DNA of 64,000 nucleotides from the NCBI GenBank assembly GCA_032622095.1, contig CP136061.1:261858077-261922076 (forward strand), written 5' to 3'. The notes beneath the pieces were generated by a model. The model worked only from the letters and a program-made list of their open reading frames with translations. It searched no databases and was not told the DNA's origin. The position numbers and the translations under genes were made by a program. This document shows positions 13,701 through 22,489 of this stretch, piece by piece. This DNA is from Siphonodentalium dalli. Lineage: Eukaryota; Mollusca; Scaphopoda; Gadilida; Siphonodentaliidae. The stretch's first letter is position 1; each line of letters opens with the position of its first letter.

Positions 13701-16700
13701 CCTCCTCGGTTAGAATTACCATGTGTTTGTTCGATTGGCTTGAAAGCTGAAATGGAATCAAACATCATGGACAGGTAAATTGATATACTTTGCAACACAA
13801 AAACCATTATCTAATCGAATATCTGAGAGATGTTTGGTCATTCGTTGGTTGCATATTTTATACATTACATCAGTAATAAAGAGCGTTTCTTATCAGCTCA
13901 GATGATATGTTTGAAAATTGGTACAGATGGATCAGATATATATATATATATATCCCACTGCTCTTTCAGTAGAGCTTGCTAATTGTCAATCAGTTGAAGT
14001 TTGGAATTGTCACTCACAAAATTAAGAAGTCTTCACACTCATTGTTCTGCTGTCATGTTTGTTTGTGTCTGACTTTTGAAGAAGATGCAATATCTGATGA
14101 GGTAAAATCCCCACCAGTGTTCGCGCTGTCGGTAGCCAAATTAGCCAATGGCTAATCTTTTTCGAATTTGGCTAATAAAAATGTCATATGGCTAAACTTT
14201 TGGCTAAACTTTTTTTAACCCTAATGGAAACTGAAAGCATGATTTTTTGGCAAGTGGGTTTTCGTTGGGAACGATCTAGTCCGAACACATCGTAAGTGGG
14301 AATATATCGCCGACTGTACAAAGGGAAACCCGATCGCGGACAGTACAAAGGAACCCGTCACTCTGCACGAAACAGCAAAAGGTCATTGTTTTATATTTAA
14401 TCCGCTAATCCCCCATTGTCTGTCTGGTCACTGGCAGGGCTCCTGCACAAGGCATGTTTATGGTAACATTGTTTTATGACGGTCAAGGTTTATGAGCACC
14501 AATTGTAAGACAATAGCTTAATCAGCCAAATGTGAATCACGACAGATATTTTGTGGCTATTTGTCGTCAATACCGATGCATTCAAAAACAATATGCATGC
14601 TTTTACGACAGATTGTAATTTGATAATGGCGTAACAATATTAAGTTATTAGTTTCCAGATGTCACTTCGATATTTTCGCAAGGATAATTAATATTTAATG
14701 ATTTAAAAAAAGATATTGATATAAAACAAAAAAATAATGACATTATAAAGGACAATCCCGGGTTACCCCCCCCCCCCCCCAAATCGTTCTTTCACATAAA
14801 GATTAATAAATGTTTAATAAATGATATATATATAAATATTTTTAGTTCATCAAAATCAGTTAAATTATTGTGTATTTTACCTGTGACTGTTAGATTTGAC
14901 GTTTTAGTCATTAATTGTGAACCGACCAGAAAACGATGATTTAATTTGGCCATAGTTTTTATAATTTGACCAAAAAACATTTGGCTAAAGTTTTTTTCAT
15001 TTGCTAATATAATTTTCATTTGGCTAAACTTTTGGCTAAAGTTTTTTTCGGTCCAGCGCGAACACTGATCCCCACCACCGTGGAGGGTTCCTCGAATGTC
15101 ACGCAGTTGGTCAGTCACTATTTCATTTCAATTGTCTGTCAAATCAGTTGATTATTTTGCCCTCCAATTGTTTTCTAATATGGTATTTTTGTTAAGGCTT
15201 TCACAATTGTTATTCATCCAATATTTCGGAATTTTTTAATTTTGCGTTCTAGTATTGAAAACTTATACGATCCCAATGCAGATAAAGAGGTCCACGCATG
15301 CAGAATAGGCACTTCATTTGAATTATATTTCCTTAAAATATTGGGATTTTAAAGCTAATTGTAAACTGAACTGAAATTTGTTTTAAATCCGCCTGACTTC
15401 TATGAAGTTTGCTGGTCGCAAGCTCAAATAAAGGCTAAGGGGAGTTAAACAAAGTCTTATAGTGAATTAAATAAAGTCAAAACAACTCAGAGATGTGTAA
15501 TTAACAAGAAGACAGAGTAAGCCGTAAAGTAAGTGGTAGTTCATTAACACCTTGATTAACGCCTTATAGTGCTATACGGCCAATGTTATGCTTGTTTGTG
15601 TTCGTTATTTAGTAGCTTTGTATTAAAATATCGCTAATAACTCAAAAAATAAGTCATCACCAAGTTGGAAATAATACCACATACACATAAAATGGACATC
15701 CACGCACACACAAACCCAATTTCACCCTTCTATTTTGATTTTTAAACTTGTGTTCGTTTGTGTTTGTTTATGATCGTTTGTGTTCGTTGTTTAGTAGGAC
15801 CGCGCTGGACGGCAAAATGGCTTGGAGTTGTACCCCTAACCGATTGAGCCACCGAGGCCCCCCCAATACACGAAGAAGAAAGTAGCCTAATGTGTAGTAT
15901 TTTAATTGACGTGTATTTTTGCGTGGGTGCAAACTATTGACAATTATTGGTTGCTACATTGTATGTAATCTTCCTTTCCTTTAGTTCTGAGTCAGAAACA
16001 TTATGTTATACTGTAATATGTTAAAAGCACTGTACATGTAGTTAGTTTAATAATATTTAACATAATTTTTTTTTATAAGATTAGGCAAACAAAATAACAG
16101 GTGTTTCCGATTTGTTGACCAGGTACCGTAGCTAGGTACGTGTATGTCGGAATTTTCAAATATGTACTAGTATACTGTTAGCATAGTGTGTGTTGATTTT
16201 ATAACATTGTAGCAGTCGGGTTGTAAATATAGAAGGCCGATGACTTTTCTGCTCAAGAGGTCTAGATCTCTTGGTCACAGTCATTAGACACTTTGTGTTA
16301 TAACCGAAGTTAAGCAACGTCGAGCTCGGTTAGTCCTTGGATGGCTTGGGATTCCGACTGCTGCCAACTTTCGGTGAGACTCCGGCACTTCTCTCTCTCG
16401 TTCTGTTACACTGGGGGCTCGTCCACTCCTTGGAGTCTGTGTCATGATGTGACCGCTCTGGGGGAGGACTCGGGTGGGATTCCGCGAATCTCAAAAAGAA
16501 CGGGGGAGTAGTGTAGCGGTCGCGTTGTAAATATAGAAGGCCGATGACTTCTCTACTTGAGAGGTCTAGATCTCTTGGTCACAGTCGTTAAGACGCTTTG
16601 TGTGATTCTGAAGTTAAGCAACGTCGAGTTCGGTTAGTCCTTCGATGGGTGACCGCTTGGGATTCCGGTCTCTGCCAACTTTCGGTTTCTGAGCATTGTT

Positions 16701-18305
16701 CTTGTAACGGAAATGTAATTTAATTATCATATAATTCAGTAGAAATACAAATTGTACACAACATATGTAAACATGGCGAATTTACATTGGAACTGCAAGT
16801 AAGATACTGGGATCCCATGAGGTAGCTCTGTGTGATTATGCAATATTACAGAAAATTGGTCCCGAATAAATCAGTTTAATTGTCTCATAATCACAATGAC
16901 ATTTGTTCATGAATAAAACAACGCAAATGTGTTAAATATTGACGTACGTGTATATTTACAGATGCGTACATGTACGTATACGGTAGCTCCAAAATCGTGA
17001 ACTACAATATAGAGCATGTGGTCGCTTTTTCTAGGAAATTTTAGCATGCTGTACCTAAATACTTGACCGAATTGAAATTACAGCCAATTTACAGGAGGAC
17101 CTCAACCAAATGAGGACGATCTTACTCAAAAATAAATCGAAACTATGGCCAGTTTCTTAATAAACTAATGCATTTTATAAGCCAACAGACAACAAGACAT
17201 AAAATAAATCGCTGTTATATGGCGATTATGGCCATCATATCGCTTGACGGACGCAACATCATTGTCAGGCTGTCATAAAGACGTCCCCGACATACCGTAT
17301 GTGCATTGGAATCCAAGGCACGACTCAAGTTTTGTTTACGACCACCTACCGGTACACCGCGTTATATTTTATTGGCGGTTAGCTCGACCACATTTTGTTG
17401 CGTTGACAGTTACACCAAATGCATTATACAATGTATTTCATTGACCGTTATATCGACGGTGTTGATAATTGCATCCACATTGAATTAACTTTACGACTGC
17501 ACTGCGTTAACACTAAAACTGCGTTGATGGTCATTTTTCAACGCCGTCTCACGGCGGTTACAACGCGGTCGAGAGGGACACTTATTTTGAGAATATACTG
17601 TGTATTAACATCATTTGTTATGCTATTATTATATTGTCATTATTAATATTATTATCAGTTTCATATCATAATATTAATAAAGATTTAGAATAATTTTAAA
17701 CAATGGTTCCGTTAATACATAAGGGACCGACTTCTCTGGACCGTCTTCGCGTGGGCCGTATCAAGCGGGGCCGACTTCGCGCAGGGCCGACTTCTCCTGT
17801 ATTCCCTGCATGTAGCAGAAGGGCAGCATACGTGTATAGTCAATTTTGGACTAAGTTCAGTCATGACTAGAGTGCACTTCCCTTCTGCATTTAATACTAC
17901 TACTAGACTACATTCAATGCATGACTGCACTTGAAGTCACATTCATCATTTCATGATTCAGAGACAGAGCCTCAGGCTCAGAGGCCGACCAACCTCATTT
18001 TTACTTTTAGTGCCTTCTCCAGACAGCTTCATGAGGAACGAGTTAGGTGCTTCTTGATGATGGTCATTATGCTCATCTGGAAATGGAGGTTCCTCAGCAG
18101 TTTTGATTCTTTTCGCATCTGATTTATTAGAAAATGGGTTCAATCTCTTCTGCGCAATTTTGTTTTTCGCTTCTGTTTTGCCGACTTCATTGTTTTGCCC
18201 ATATTTGGTATCATGTTGCCGACTTGTCGCTGATTTCTTCCTCTTCATTCGGATGTTTTTCATTACATCGGCTGGTTTCCTCCATCTTGGTGATCTATCG
18301 CCCAT
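1724..18305 (-). CDS. DONSON: DONSON (downstream neighbour of Son / humpty-dumpty), 3'-partial, five exons
   Basis: Nuclear DNA-replication factor; in animals DONSON helps assemble the CMG helicase at origins and protects forks. Five exons join in frame to 839 nt (279 complete codons). Recognition rests on a basic N-terminus (SPRWRKPADV, KRKKSA) like human SPGFRKPPEV, an NPF motif, the core PVDWSLKQKLRILSP resembling human PVDWSIKTRLLFTS, the block YWTHPNLPWLNLFPR resembling YWLHPALSWLPLFPR, and EDIHSSLYTDW resembling the following human block. The remainder, expected to start with sequence like SVSFTSLYNLL, was not found down to position 1 and should lie left of the window. All introns are crowded with transposons. 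Confidence 0.88.
1874..1994. mobile_element. TA-flanked palindromic MITE, one-arm deleted copy
   Basis: Starts CAGTAATGTCCTAAGCGAGA, ends GGGCATTACTG; close sister of 1546-1666, lying 78 bp beyond DONSON exon 5. Confidence 0.75.
2325..3799. mobile_element. Tigger/pogo-like non-autonomous element with nested hAT
   Basis: Terminal inverted repeats CAGTAGAACGTCTTCAAACC and (inverse of the right end) CAGTAAAACCTCTCCAAACC, flanked by TA. The interior repeats ACCTCTCTACTCCGAAC and TATAAACC motifs. Split by the hAT-like element at 3012-3766. No transposase frame seen. Lies in a DONSON intron. Confidence 0.8.
3012..3766. mobile_element. hAT-like non-autonomous element
   Basis: Ends TAGGGCTGGGCGATAT and ATACCGCCCAGCACTA are inverted. 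The 8-bp target duplication CCAGACAG is exact at 3004-3011 and 3767-3774. The ends are rich in CGATAT motifs, a known style of hAT MITE. Confidence 0.93.
3833..3954 (-). CDS. DONSON: DONSON exon 4
   Basis: 122 nt, phase 0 to 2, acceptor TTTCCAG, donor GTAAGT. Encodes SVFHSCCGYWTHPNLPWLNL and FPRMVQDNK. It lies 34 bp from the end of the Tigger-like element at 2325-3799. Confidence 0.9.
4188..5426. mobile_element. hAT-like non-autonomous element
   Basis: Inverted ends CAGGGTTTCCGCTA and TAGCGGAAACCCTG, with TCTTATA on both sides (7 bp exact). It interrupts an older dispersed repeat whose uninterrupted copy lies at about 32410-32650 (AAAGGGACC..., TTATGTAAACAAACTGTT). It carries the GAATGAGG hairpin MITE at 4519-4702. 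No transposase frame. Confidence 0.85.
4519..4702. mobile_element. hairpin MITE, CAAGCCTTGAAATAG family
   Basis: Ends CAAGCCTTGAAATAGGGTGT and the exact inverse; arms GCAGAATGAGGTCC and GGTGAATTTAGTGATGCTA pair with CATCACCAAATTCACC and CCTCATTCTGC. Other copies or pieces lie at about 9519-9597, 23856-24235, 25545-25650, 27147-27360, 28587-28688, 28845-28928, 31142-31203, 43236-43335, 56890-57230 and 61160-61580. Confidence 0.88.
5846..7640. mobile_element. element with about ten ~160-bp core repeats (pearl-like)
   Basis: Left end GTGTCAATGACACTGTAGCT, right end rich in AAAGTTGAG. Between them lie about ten tandem units of roughly 155-165 bp, each with TCCAAGATGGCTGCTGGCGG, CGAATGACCCCAAAATGACT and TTATGATGATCAGACTAAAG. 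Several units stay open in one frame, but no protein family is evident. A second, shorter copy is at 52675-53396. The layout resembles bivalve pearl elements. Confidence 0.8.
7885..8283 (+). mobile_element. piggyBac-like MITE, TTAACCCTTTACCCAACA family, copy 1
   Basis: Flanked by TTAA. Inverted ends CCCTTTACCCAACA. The interior holds two 67-bp hairpins that are reverse complements of each other (CCAATGCATTCTCTTATATA ... loop ATA), then an asymmetric tail with GAGCCGGTTCCAATGATATC and TTTGGCCGGTTTTGGCCGG. TTAA targets and CCC ends are piggyBac traits. Confidence 0.9.
8560..8733 (-). CDS. DONSON: DONSON exon 3: conserved PVDWSLK core
   Basis: 174 nt, phase 0 to 0, acceptor TCTCCAG, donor CACAG|GTGAGC. 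Encodes SSPDIPVDWSLKQKLRILSP and SWCTSLKTADEAKGLCEFV, matching the human PVDWS and FTWADHLKAQEEAQG blocks. Confidence 0.9.
8734..11615. other. DONSON intron 2: small repeats only
   Basis: Holds a 42-bp direct duplication at 9413-9500, half of a CAAGCCTTGAAATAG hairpin MITE at 9519-9597, an inverted repeat at 10194-10272 (CAAAATAGTGGTCC), two ~77-bp copies with ATACCGGTATCTATTATTTT at 10515-10675, and three ~33-bp copies of CCCATCACGATTATTGGGCA at 10808-10900. No exon recognised. Confidence 0.6.
11616..11789 (-). CDS. DONSON: DONSON exon 2 with in-frame 33-bp coding repeat
   Basis: 174 nt (58 codons), phase 0 to 0, acceptor ATTTTAG, donor CACAG|GTACGT. Encodes LNADRLASEYDIHLSTLNRG, then three tandem 11-residue units (degenerate TKTDSLSTSQS, then AKKDSQSNSQT twice). 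The repeats are in frame and end at the donor. I recognise no homologue; assignment to DONSON rests on open frame, splice sites, matching phase and position. Confidence 0.72.
12850..12972 (-). mobile_element. tRNA-derived SINE, 3' part
   Basis: On the minus strand, GGTTCAAATCC (polymerase III B-box) lies at about 12945 and is followed by a SINE-like body with GTTGCCAGTTACTC and GATGGCCGGTGGTTT. The 5' part with the A-box is at 15802-15865, separated by the Mutator-like insertion. The 3' boundary is uncertain. Confidence 0.7.
12973..15801. mobile_element. Mutator-like element with ~400-bp inverted repeats
   Basis: Ends GGTCCTACTAAACAA and TTGTTTAGTAGGACC. Long imperfect inverted arms (about 12973-13355 and 15383-15801) share CCTTGATTAACGCCTTATAG and TACTCTGTCTTC-type blocks. 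The 10-bp target duplication GCGCTGGACG is exact at 12963-12972 and 15802-15811. Long arms and a 9-10 bp duplication are Mutator traits. No transposase is seen; a hAT-like element is nested inside. Confidence 0.87.
14115..15067. mobile_element. hAT-like element nested in the Mutator-like element
   Basis: Inverted ends CAGTGTTCGCGCTG and CAGCGCGAACACTG, with the 8-bp target duplication ATCCCCAC exact on both sides (14107-14114, 15068-15075). The subterminal regions repeat TTTGGCTAAACTTTTGGCTA in both orientations. No transposase frame. Confidence 0.93.
15802..15865 (-). mobile_element. tRNA-derived SINE, 5' part
   Basis: Minus strand GGCCTCGGTGGCTCAATCGG then TTAGGGG: a tRNA-like head with an A-box (TGGCTCAATCGG). 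It joins the part ending at 12972 across the insertion; GCGCTGGACG is duplicated at the break. Confidence 0.75.
16304..16357 (+). ncRNA. 5S rRNA-derived segment in upstream LTR
   Basis: GAAGTTAAGCAACGTCGAGC then TCGGTTAGTCCTTGGATGG matches the 5S internal control region (box A and intermediate element). About seven bases of box C (GTGACCG) are missing, so this copy looks damaged as a polymerase III promoter. Confidence 0.85.
16610..16668 (+). ncRNA. 5S rRNA-derived segment in downstream LTR
   Basis: GAAGTTAAGCAACGTCGAGT, CGGTTAGTCC, then GATGGGTGACCGCTTGGGAT: box A, intermediate element and a near-complete box C of the 5S promoter in the right order and spacing. The rest of the 5S sequence (5' half) is not recognisable. 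Confidence 0.88.
16709..17993. other. DONSON intron 1, part nearest exon 1: nothing recognised
   Basis: Unusually CpG-rich patches at 17240-17590 and 17720-17810 (repeated GGGCCGACTTC). Open frames here look like chance. It could be promoter-proximal sequence of DONSON, but I see no definite element. Confidence 0.3.
17994..18305 (-). CDS. DONSON: DONSON exon 1, with start codon
   Basis: 312 nt (104 codons), donor AATGAG|GTTGGT, phase 0. Starts MGDRSPRWRKPADVMKNIRM; contains basic KRKKSATSR, RLNPFSNKSDAKR and EEPPFPDEHND. Low-complexity, probably disordered, as in other DONSON N-termini. An alternative GTAAAA donor 12 nt earlier would break the phase with exon 2. Confidence 0.82.
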
Positions 18306-18499
18306 TTAATTAGATGACAATTGTGATAAATTACTTCTGTACAGATTTGCAACTTTTCAAAATCGACCGCCTCAGATATACCGGAAGTCATCAAATTAAA
18401 TTATAGAAAATCCATAATCCGGCAAAAAAATAACAACTCCGGTTATCTGTCCGGTATCTCAATTTCGGCTCGGCGATTTTTCACTTCTGTGAACATTAA

Positions 18500-19870
18500 T
18501 GTTCGCACATATGTTCTGAGCTGATAATAAAGCTGAAGGGGTCACTCTCACCGAAAAAAAAAATGGGTCACTCTCACCGAAAAAAAAGTGCCGAAGGGTA
18601 CACATGGTTTGAAAGTGTGCTGAAGGGTACACATGGTTTGAAAGTGTGCTGAAGGGTACACATGGTTTGAAAGTGTGCTGAAGGGTACACATGGTTTGAA
18701 ATTGTGCTGAAGGGTACACATTGTTTGAAAGTGTGCTGAAGGGTACACATGGTTTGAAAGTGTGCTGAAGGGTACACATGGTTTGAAAGTGTGCTGAAGG
18801 GTACACATGGTTTGAATGTGTGCTGAAGGGTACACATGGTTTGAAAGTGTGCTGAAGGGTACACATGGTTTGAAAGTGTGCTGAAGGGTACACATGGTTT
18901 GAAAGTGTGCTGAAGGGTACACAGGGTTTGAAAGTGTGCTGAAGGGTACACAGGGTTTGAAAGTGTGCTGAAGGGTACACATGGTTTGAAAGTGTGCTGA
19001 AGGGTACACAGGGTTTGAAAGTGTGCTGAAGGGTACACAGGGTTTGAAAGTGTGCTGAAGGGTACACATGGTTTGAAAGTGTGCTGAAGGGTACACAGGG
19101 TTGGAAAGTGTGCTGAAGGGTACACATGGTTTGAAAGTGTGCTGAAGGGTACACATGGTTTGAAAGTGTGCTGAGGCGTACACATGGTTTGAAGGTGTGC
19201 TGAATGGTACACATGGTTTGAAAGTGTGCTGAAGGGTACACATGGTTTGAAAGTGTGCTGAATGGTACACAGGGTTTGAAAGTGTGCTGAAGGGTACACA
19301 GGGTTTGAAAGTGTGCTGAAGGGTACACATGGTTTGAAAGTGTGCTGAAGGGTACACAGGGTTTGAAAGTGTGCTGAAGGGTACACAGGGTTTGAAAGTG
19401 TGCTGAAGGGTACACAGGGTTTGAAAGTGTGCTGAAGGGTGCACAGGGTTTGAAAGTTTGCTGAAGGGTACACAGGGTTTGAAAGTGTACTGAAGGGTAC
19501 ACAGGGTTTGAAAGTGTGCTGAAGGGTACACAGGGTTTGAAAGTGTGCTGAAGGGTACACAGGGTTTGAATTGAAAGTGTGCTGAAGGGTTTGTGATCGG
19601 CACTAACACAGTACACAGTTACTTAAACTGTGTTTCTGAAAGTCTGTCGACTATCAGCAGTTTGATTTTCAGTTCATTTTAATGTCCTTTGGAACATAAA
19701 CAATTATTCTCTAACATAAATCATGGCCGATACGAAAACTAAACGTCATTTAGAACGAGATTCAAAACCTGTGTACGCTTCAGCACATATTCAAAACCTA
19801 CATGTGTACCCTTCATCAGGATTTTTTTGTGTGAGAGTGACCCCTTCAGCGATAATAAACGCTCTTTATT
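18500..19870. mobile_element. inverted-repeat element around a 29-bp minisatellite
   Basis: Left AAGCTGAAGGGGTCACTCTC and right GAGAGTGACCCCTTCAGC are inverted, with GATAATAAA next to both. Sequences like AATAAAGAGCGTTT and TCAGCTCAGAAGATATG also occur at 13877-13935 and 20500-20680, so this belongs to a dispersed family. Boundaries are approximate. Confidence 0.6.
18592..19590. repeat. 29-bp minisatellite, about 34 units
   Basis: Unit GGGTACACATGGTTTGAAAG plus TGTGCTGAA, with two main variants (ACACATGG and ACACAGGG) arranged in blocks. Because 29 is not a multiple of three and the unit has no stop, all three minus frames stay open for over 300 codons (HFQTLCTLQHTFKPCVPFST). These frames are an effect of the repeat. 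Confidence 0.97.
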
Positions 19871-21926
19871 AATCATGCAATTTATCAGTCCCCCTTTAAT
19901 TCATCTGCTCAAGGTCGAAGGCGCCTATCACATGACATGTACCTGAACATGTGACCACTCTGTACCAACTTTCCTACATATATTCTAAGCTGATAAGGAA
20001 GTTATAAGGAATGCTTCTTTTTTTTGTGCTCATTTGGATAAATATTTGTAAAAAAAAATTAACTACTTTGAGCAAGATTATTCCCAATTCTACTTGATCA
20101 CCCTACCGGAGTATTTCACATCATTAACGGTGTAATTTCGATACCACAATATGTCATATAATGACTTATTTCGAGAACTGATTTAGTATTAACAACCATG
20201 TTGGGCGCAATCTTGGATAACAAAGTTCCCCCCAAAGCGGATTTTGGATATGTTGTTCCTGACAGTGAGGCATTTGGGCGTCAAATGACACCAAAATCAC
20301 CTTGGTATCATCGTCTTCATCGGCAGATCAGCATCAACACCAAATACACATTCGGGACAAACTCCGCGCGTCCCTTTGCCAGATTTCTTTATATCCCTAT
20401 AGGGCAGCGGTGGCGATATTTGTTAAATTGTTCTGCATGTAATGTTTGTCACCCATCAATATTTACCTCAGACGACTTAAAGGTGAACATGTGAAAAAAT
20501 ACAGAGCGTTCCTTGTCAGCTTAGAATATGTAGCACAATTGGTACACATTTGGCCAGGGGAATGTCATGGGATGGGAGCCTTTGAACTCAGATGACATAA
20601 AGGGGGACTAATAAATTGTGTGATAAATAAAGAGCGTTTATCATCAGCTCAGAAGATATGTTGGAAAATTGGTGCACAGAGGTAACAAGACACAGGAATT
20701 CATGGGATACATGTAGATGTCGTTGACTCGGACTTCAAATGATATAAAAGAGGAGCATTTATTATCGGCTTAAAAGACTGTTTAATTAAAGACACAAGAT
20801 AACTTTAACCGGAGAGTGTTATGCGGTGTTTACCTCAGGTGACTAATAATTTACTGATTCATCACATTATTTTCACGCATGTCATAGATCGCATGACATT
20901 ATATATCATTCTGAGGTGCAGAAGGACATGTCATTTTCCATGACCTGCAACCCCCCTCTCCATTTTTCCAGGCCTGGAAAATGGATGTAATTTTCCCAGT
21001 CTCTTTGAAAAGCTGAAGACAATCCTGATGGATGTACGTCTCTGGAAGTGTCCATTATATTTCATTTCTACGACGTGGCATTCTCAACATGACATAATAA
21101 ACAATTTCCAAATATGGAGTGCATTTGTGGCATAGTAAATATTTGTGAGAATCATAGTATCTAGAAATAGTTATAAATACAATAAGATGCGAAAGAGTAA
21201 TCAGTCGCGAATATCATTGACTGATAAAAACTCGAAGATGATGTCTCCTATATTGCGATGATTAAAATGATTTATGGATATATCGCCTGTATTCAGTTTT
21301 CCAACAATGGTTGAGTTTGACAATGCATGGGAAAGTCTATACCGATGTGTGAAAAACACAGGGGTTGTATCAGGTGAGTGTTCGCGATTTAGATATGAGG
21401 CACTGTCAATTCAGTCTACGTCTCTATAACCATATAACCACAATATACATGTGTGCGGGCTGTTGTGTTCATGAGGCAGGTGTCTATTGACAAAATTTAT
21501 GGCAAACCTGAATAAGATTGGGTCAATCATAGAGGGAACGGGAGTCTGGACTACCCGCCCCTGAGACAACCCGCCCGCCTGCTGTTTTCGGGGCATGTCG
21601 TCCCGATAAACACGGGCGGGTTATCCCGAAATTGTTAATAGTAATTATGTTCTTTTAATGTTCTTTGATGATATATTATACTTCGTTCATTTAAACTTCA
21701 TTTTTAATATTACATCGAATAAAAATCTATAAAGACCAACCCAGTTTTGTTAAACAAACATCTCCTAATCCCTTCACACCTCCTAATTACAATAATTTTT
21801 AGGCGGGCTGGTTGTCCCGGAGTGAAACGGGCGAGTTGCCTCAGGGGCGGGTAGTCACGGACCCAATCATAGACTGTGTTGCGTTAATGTTAGCAAGGAT
21901 ACCGTGTTCAGCCACTACTAGATACA
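19871..21926. other. intergenic, repeat remnants
   Basis: Includes a single copy (20055-20125) of the unit that is tandemly repeated at 32025-32410 (TTGATCACCCTACCGGAGT), pieces of the AATAAAGAGCGTTT family, and inverted ends at about 21546-21620 and 21803-21865 (ACTACCCGCCCCTGAG / CTCAGGGGCGGGTAGT). No gene recognised. Confidence 0.5.
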
Positions 21927-22489
21927 GTCTTCTCGGTCCACAACAGCTTGGGATAGCAGTTGGGTTCATGCTGTTTTGTGCGAAGTCCCGCCCCATTACT
22001 CTTCAATAACAGACTTTACGACCAGAATCGCGAGTTATCTTGCTTGTATGTCTTTGTATTAGGTCAAATGGATGCTTTGCATAGAGGGTATATGAACAGA
22101 GAGGTTAGCCTCCCCCAAGTTTGGTGATAGCAAACATGCATGATATATCAGAGGCCTGCTGAATGTCAAAGCAACAAGATTTATAAGTAAACAAAGCCTG
22201 GTTTTCCAGAGAATTTTGAAAATGTATGTTAACAATATATTATACGATCGTATCATCACTTTACCTTTTTCTATCATGGTAAATTATATGTCATTTTAAA
22301 GACAGATTACTCGCGGACATGTCAGATGATTAATCACATTCAGCGGTTCACGTAAATGTCAGGATTCCACATGTAAATGTAGTACATTTTTTTCAATGAA
22401 TGTCGGTTATAGAAGAGTAACGGGATGGGACTCTGTCCAAAATAGCATCAACCCAACCGACACCACAAACTGTTGTGGACTGAGAAGAC
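21927..22489. mobile_element. element with ~50-bp inverted ends
   Basis: GTCTTCTCGGTCCACAACAG at the left and its near inverse at the right, extending through GTTGGGTTCATGC. A fragment of the same end lies at 50690-50725 in a plexin intron. No coding capacity seen. Confidence 0.6.

Larger units (their letters stand above)
16208..16708 (+). mobile_element. TRIM-like miniature LTR element with 5S rRNA sequence in its LTRs
   Basis: Two direct repeats of about 200 bp (16208-16410, 16512-16708) start TGTAGC and end near GTTACA / TGTAAC. One base after the first repeat is TGGGGGCTCGTCC (16412-16424), a 13-base match to the primer-binding site for tRNA-Pro. Just before the second repeat is a purine tract, AAAAAGAACGGGGGAG (16493-16508). 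The internal region is only ~100 bp and codes for nothing. Each LTR holds a 5S rRNA promoter stretch. No clear target duplication was found. Confidence 0.82.

Noticed and set aside
13489-13761. 90-codon minus frame inside the Mutator-like element with VIIVYRKNLSLREMLFRSN
   Set aside because: Faintly like a motif near the end of some reverse transcriptases, but too short and isolated to call; possibly captured retroelement debris.
12945-15865. A split tRNA gene
   Set aside because: A-box and B-box are present, but the anticodon arm and acceptor pairing are not convincing and a SINE-like body follows the B-box.
16208-16708. Two functional 5S rRNA genes
   Set aside because: Only the internal control region is recognisable; the 5' half of 5S rRNA is missing and one copy lacks part of box C.
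18592-19590. CRISPR-like array
   Set aside because: Units are contiguous with no unique spacers and the genome is eukaryotic; it is a minisatellite.
18459-19616. Long repetitive proteins of 328-385 residues in three minus frames
   Set aside because: Produced by a 29-bp minisatellite without stops; three overlapping frames cannot all be real and there is no start context or domain.
20198-20494. 98-codon plus-strand frame upstream of DONSON
   Set aside because: Lies among dispersed repeats, no recognisable domain, no splice or poly(A) context.
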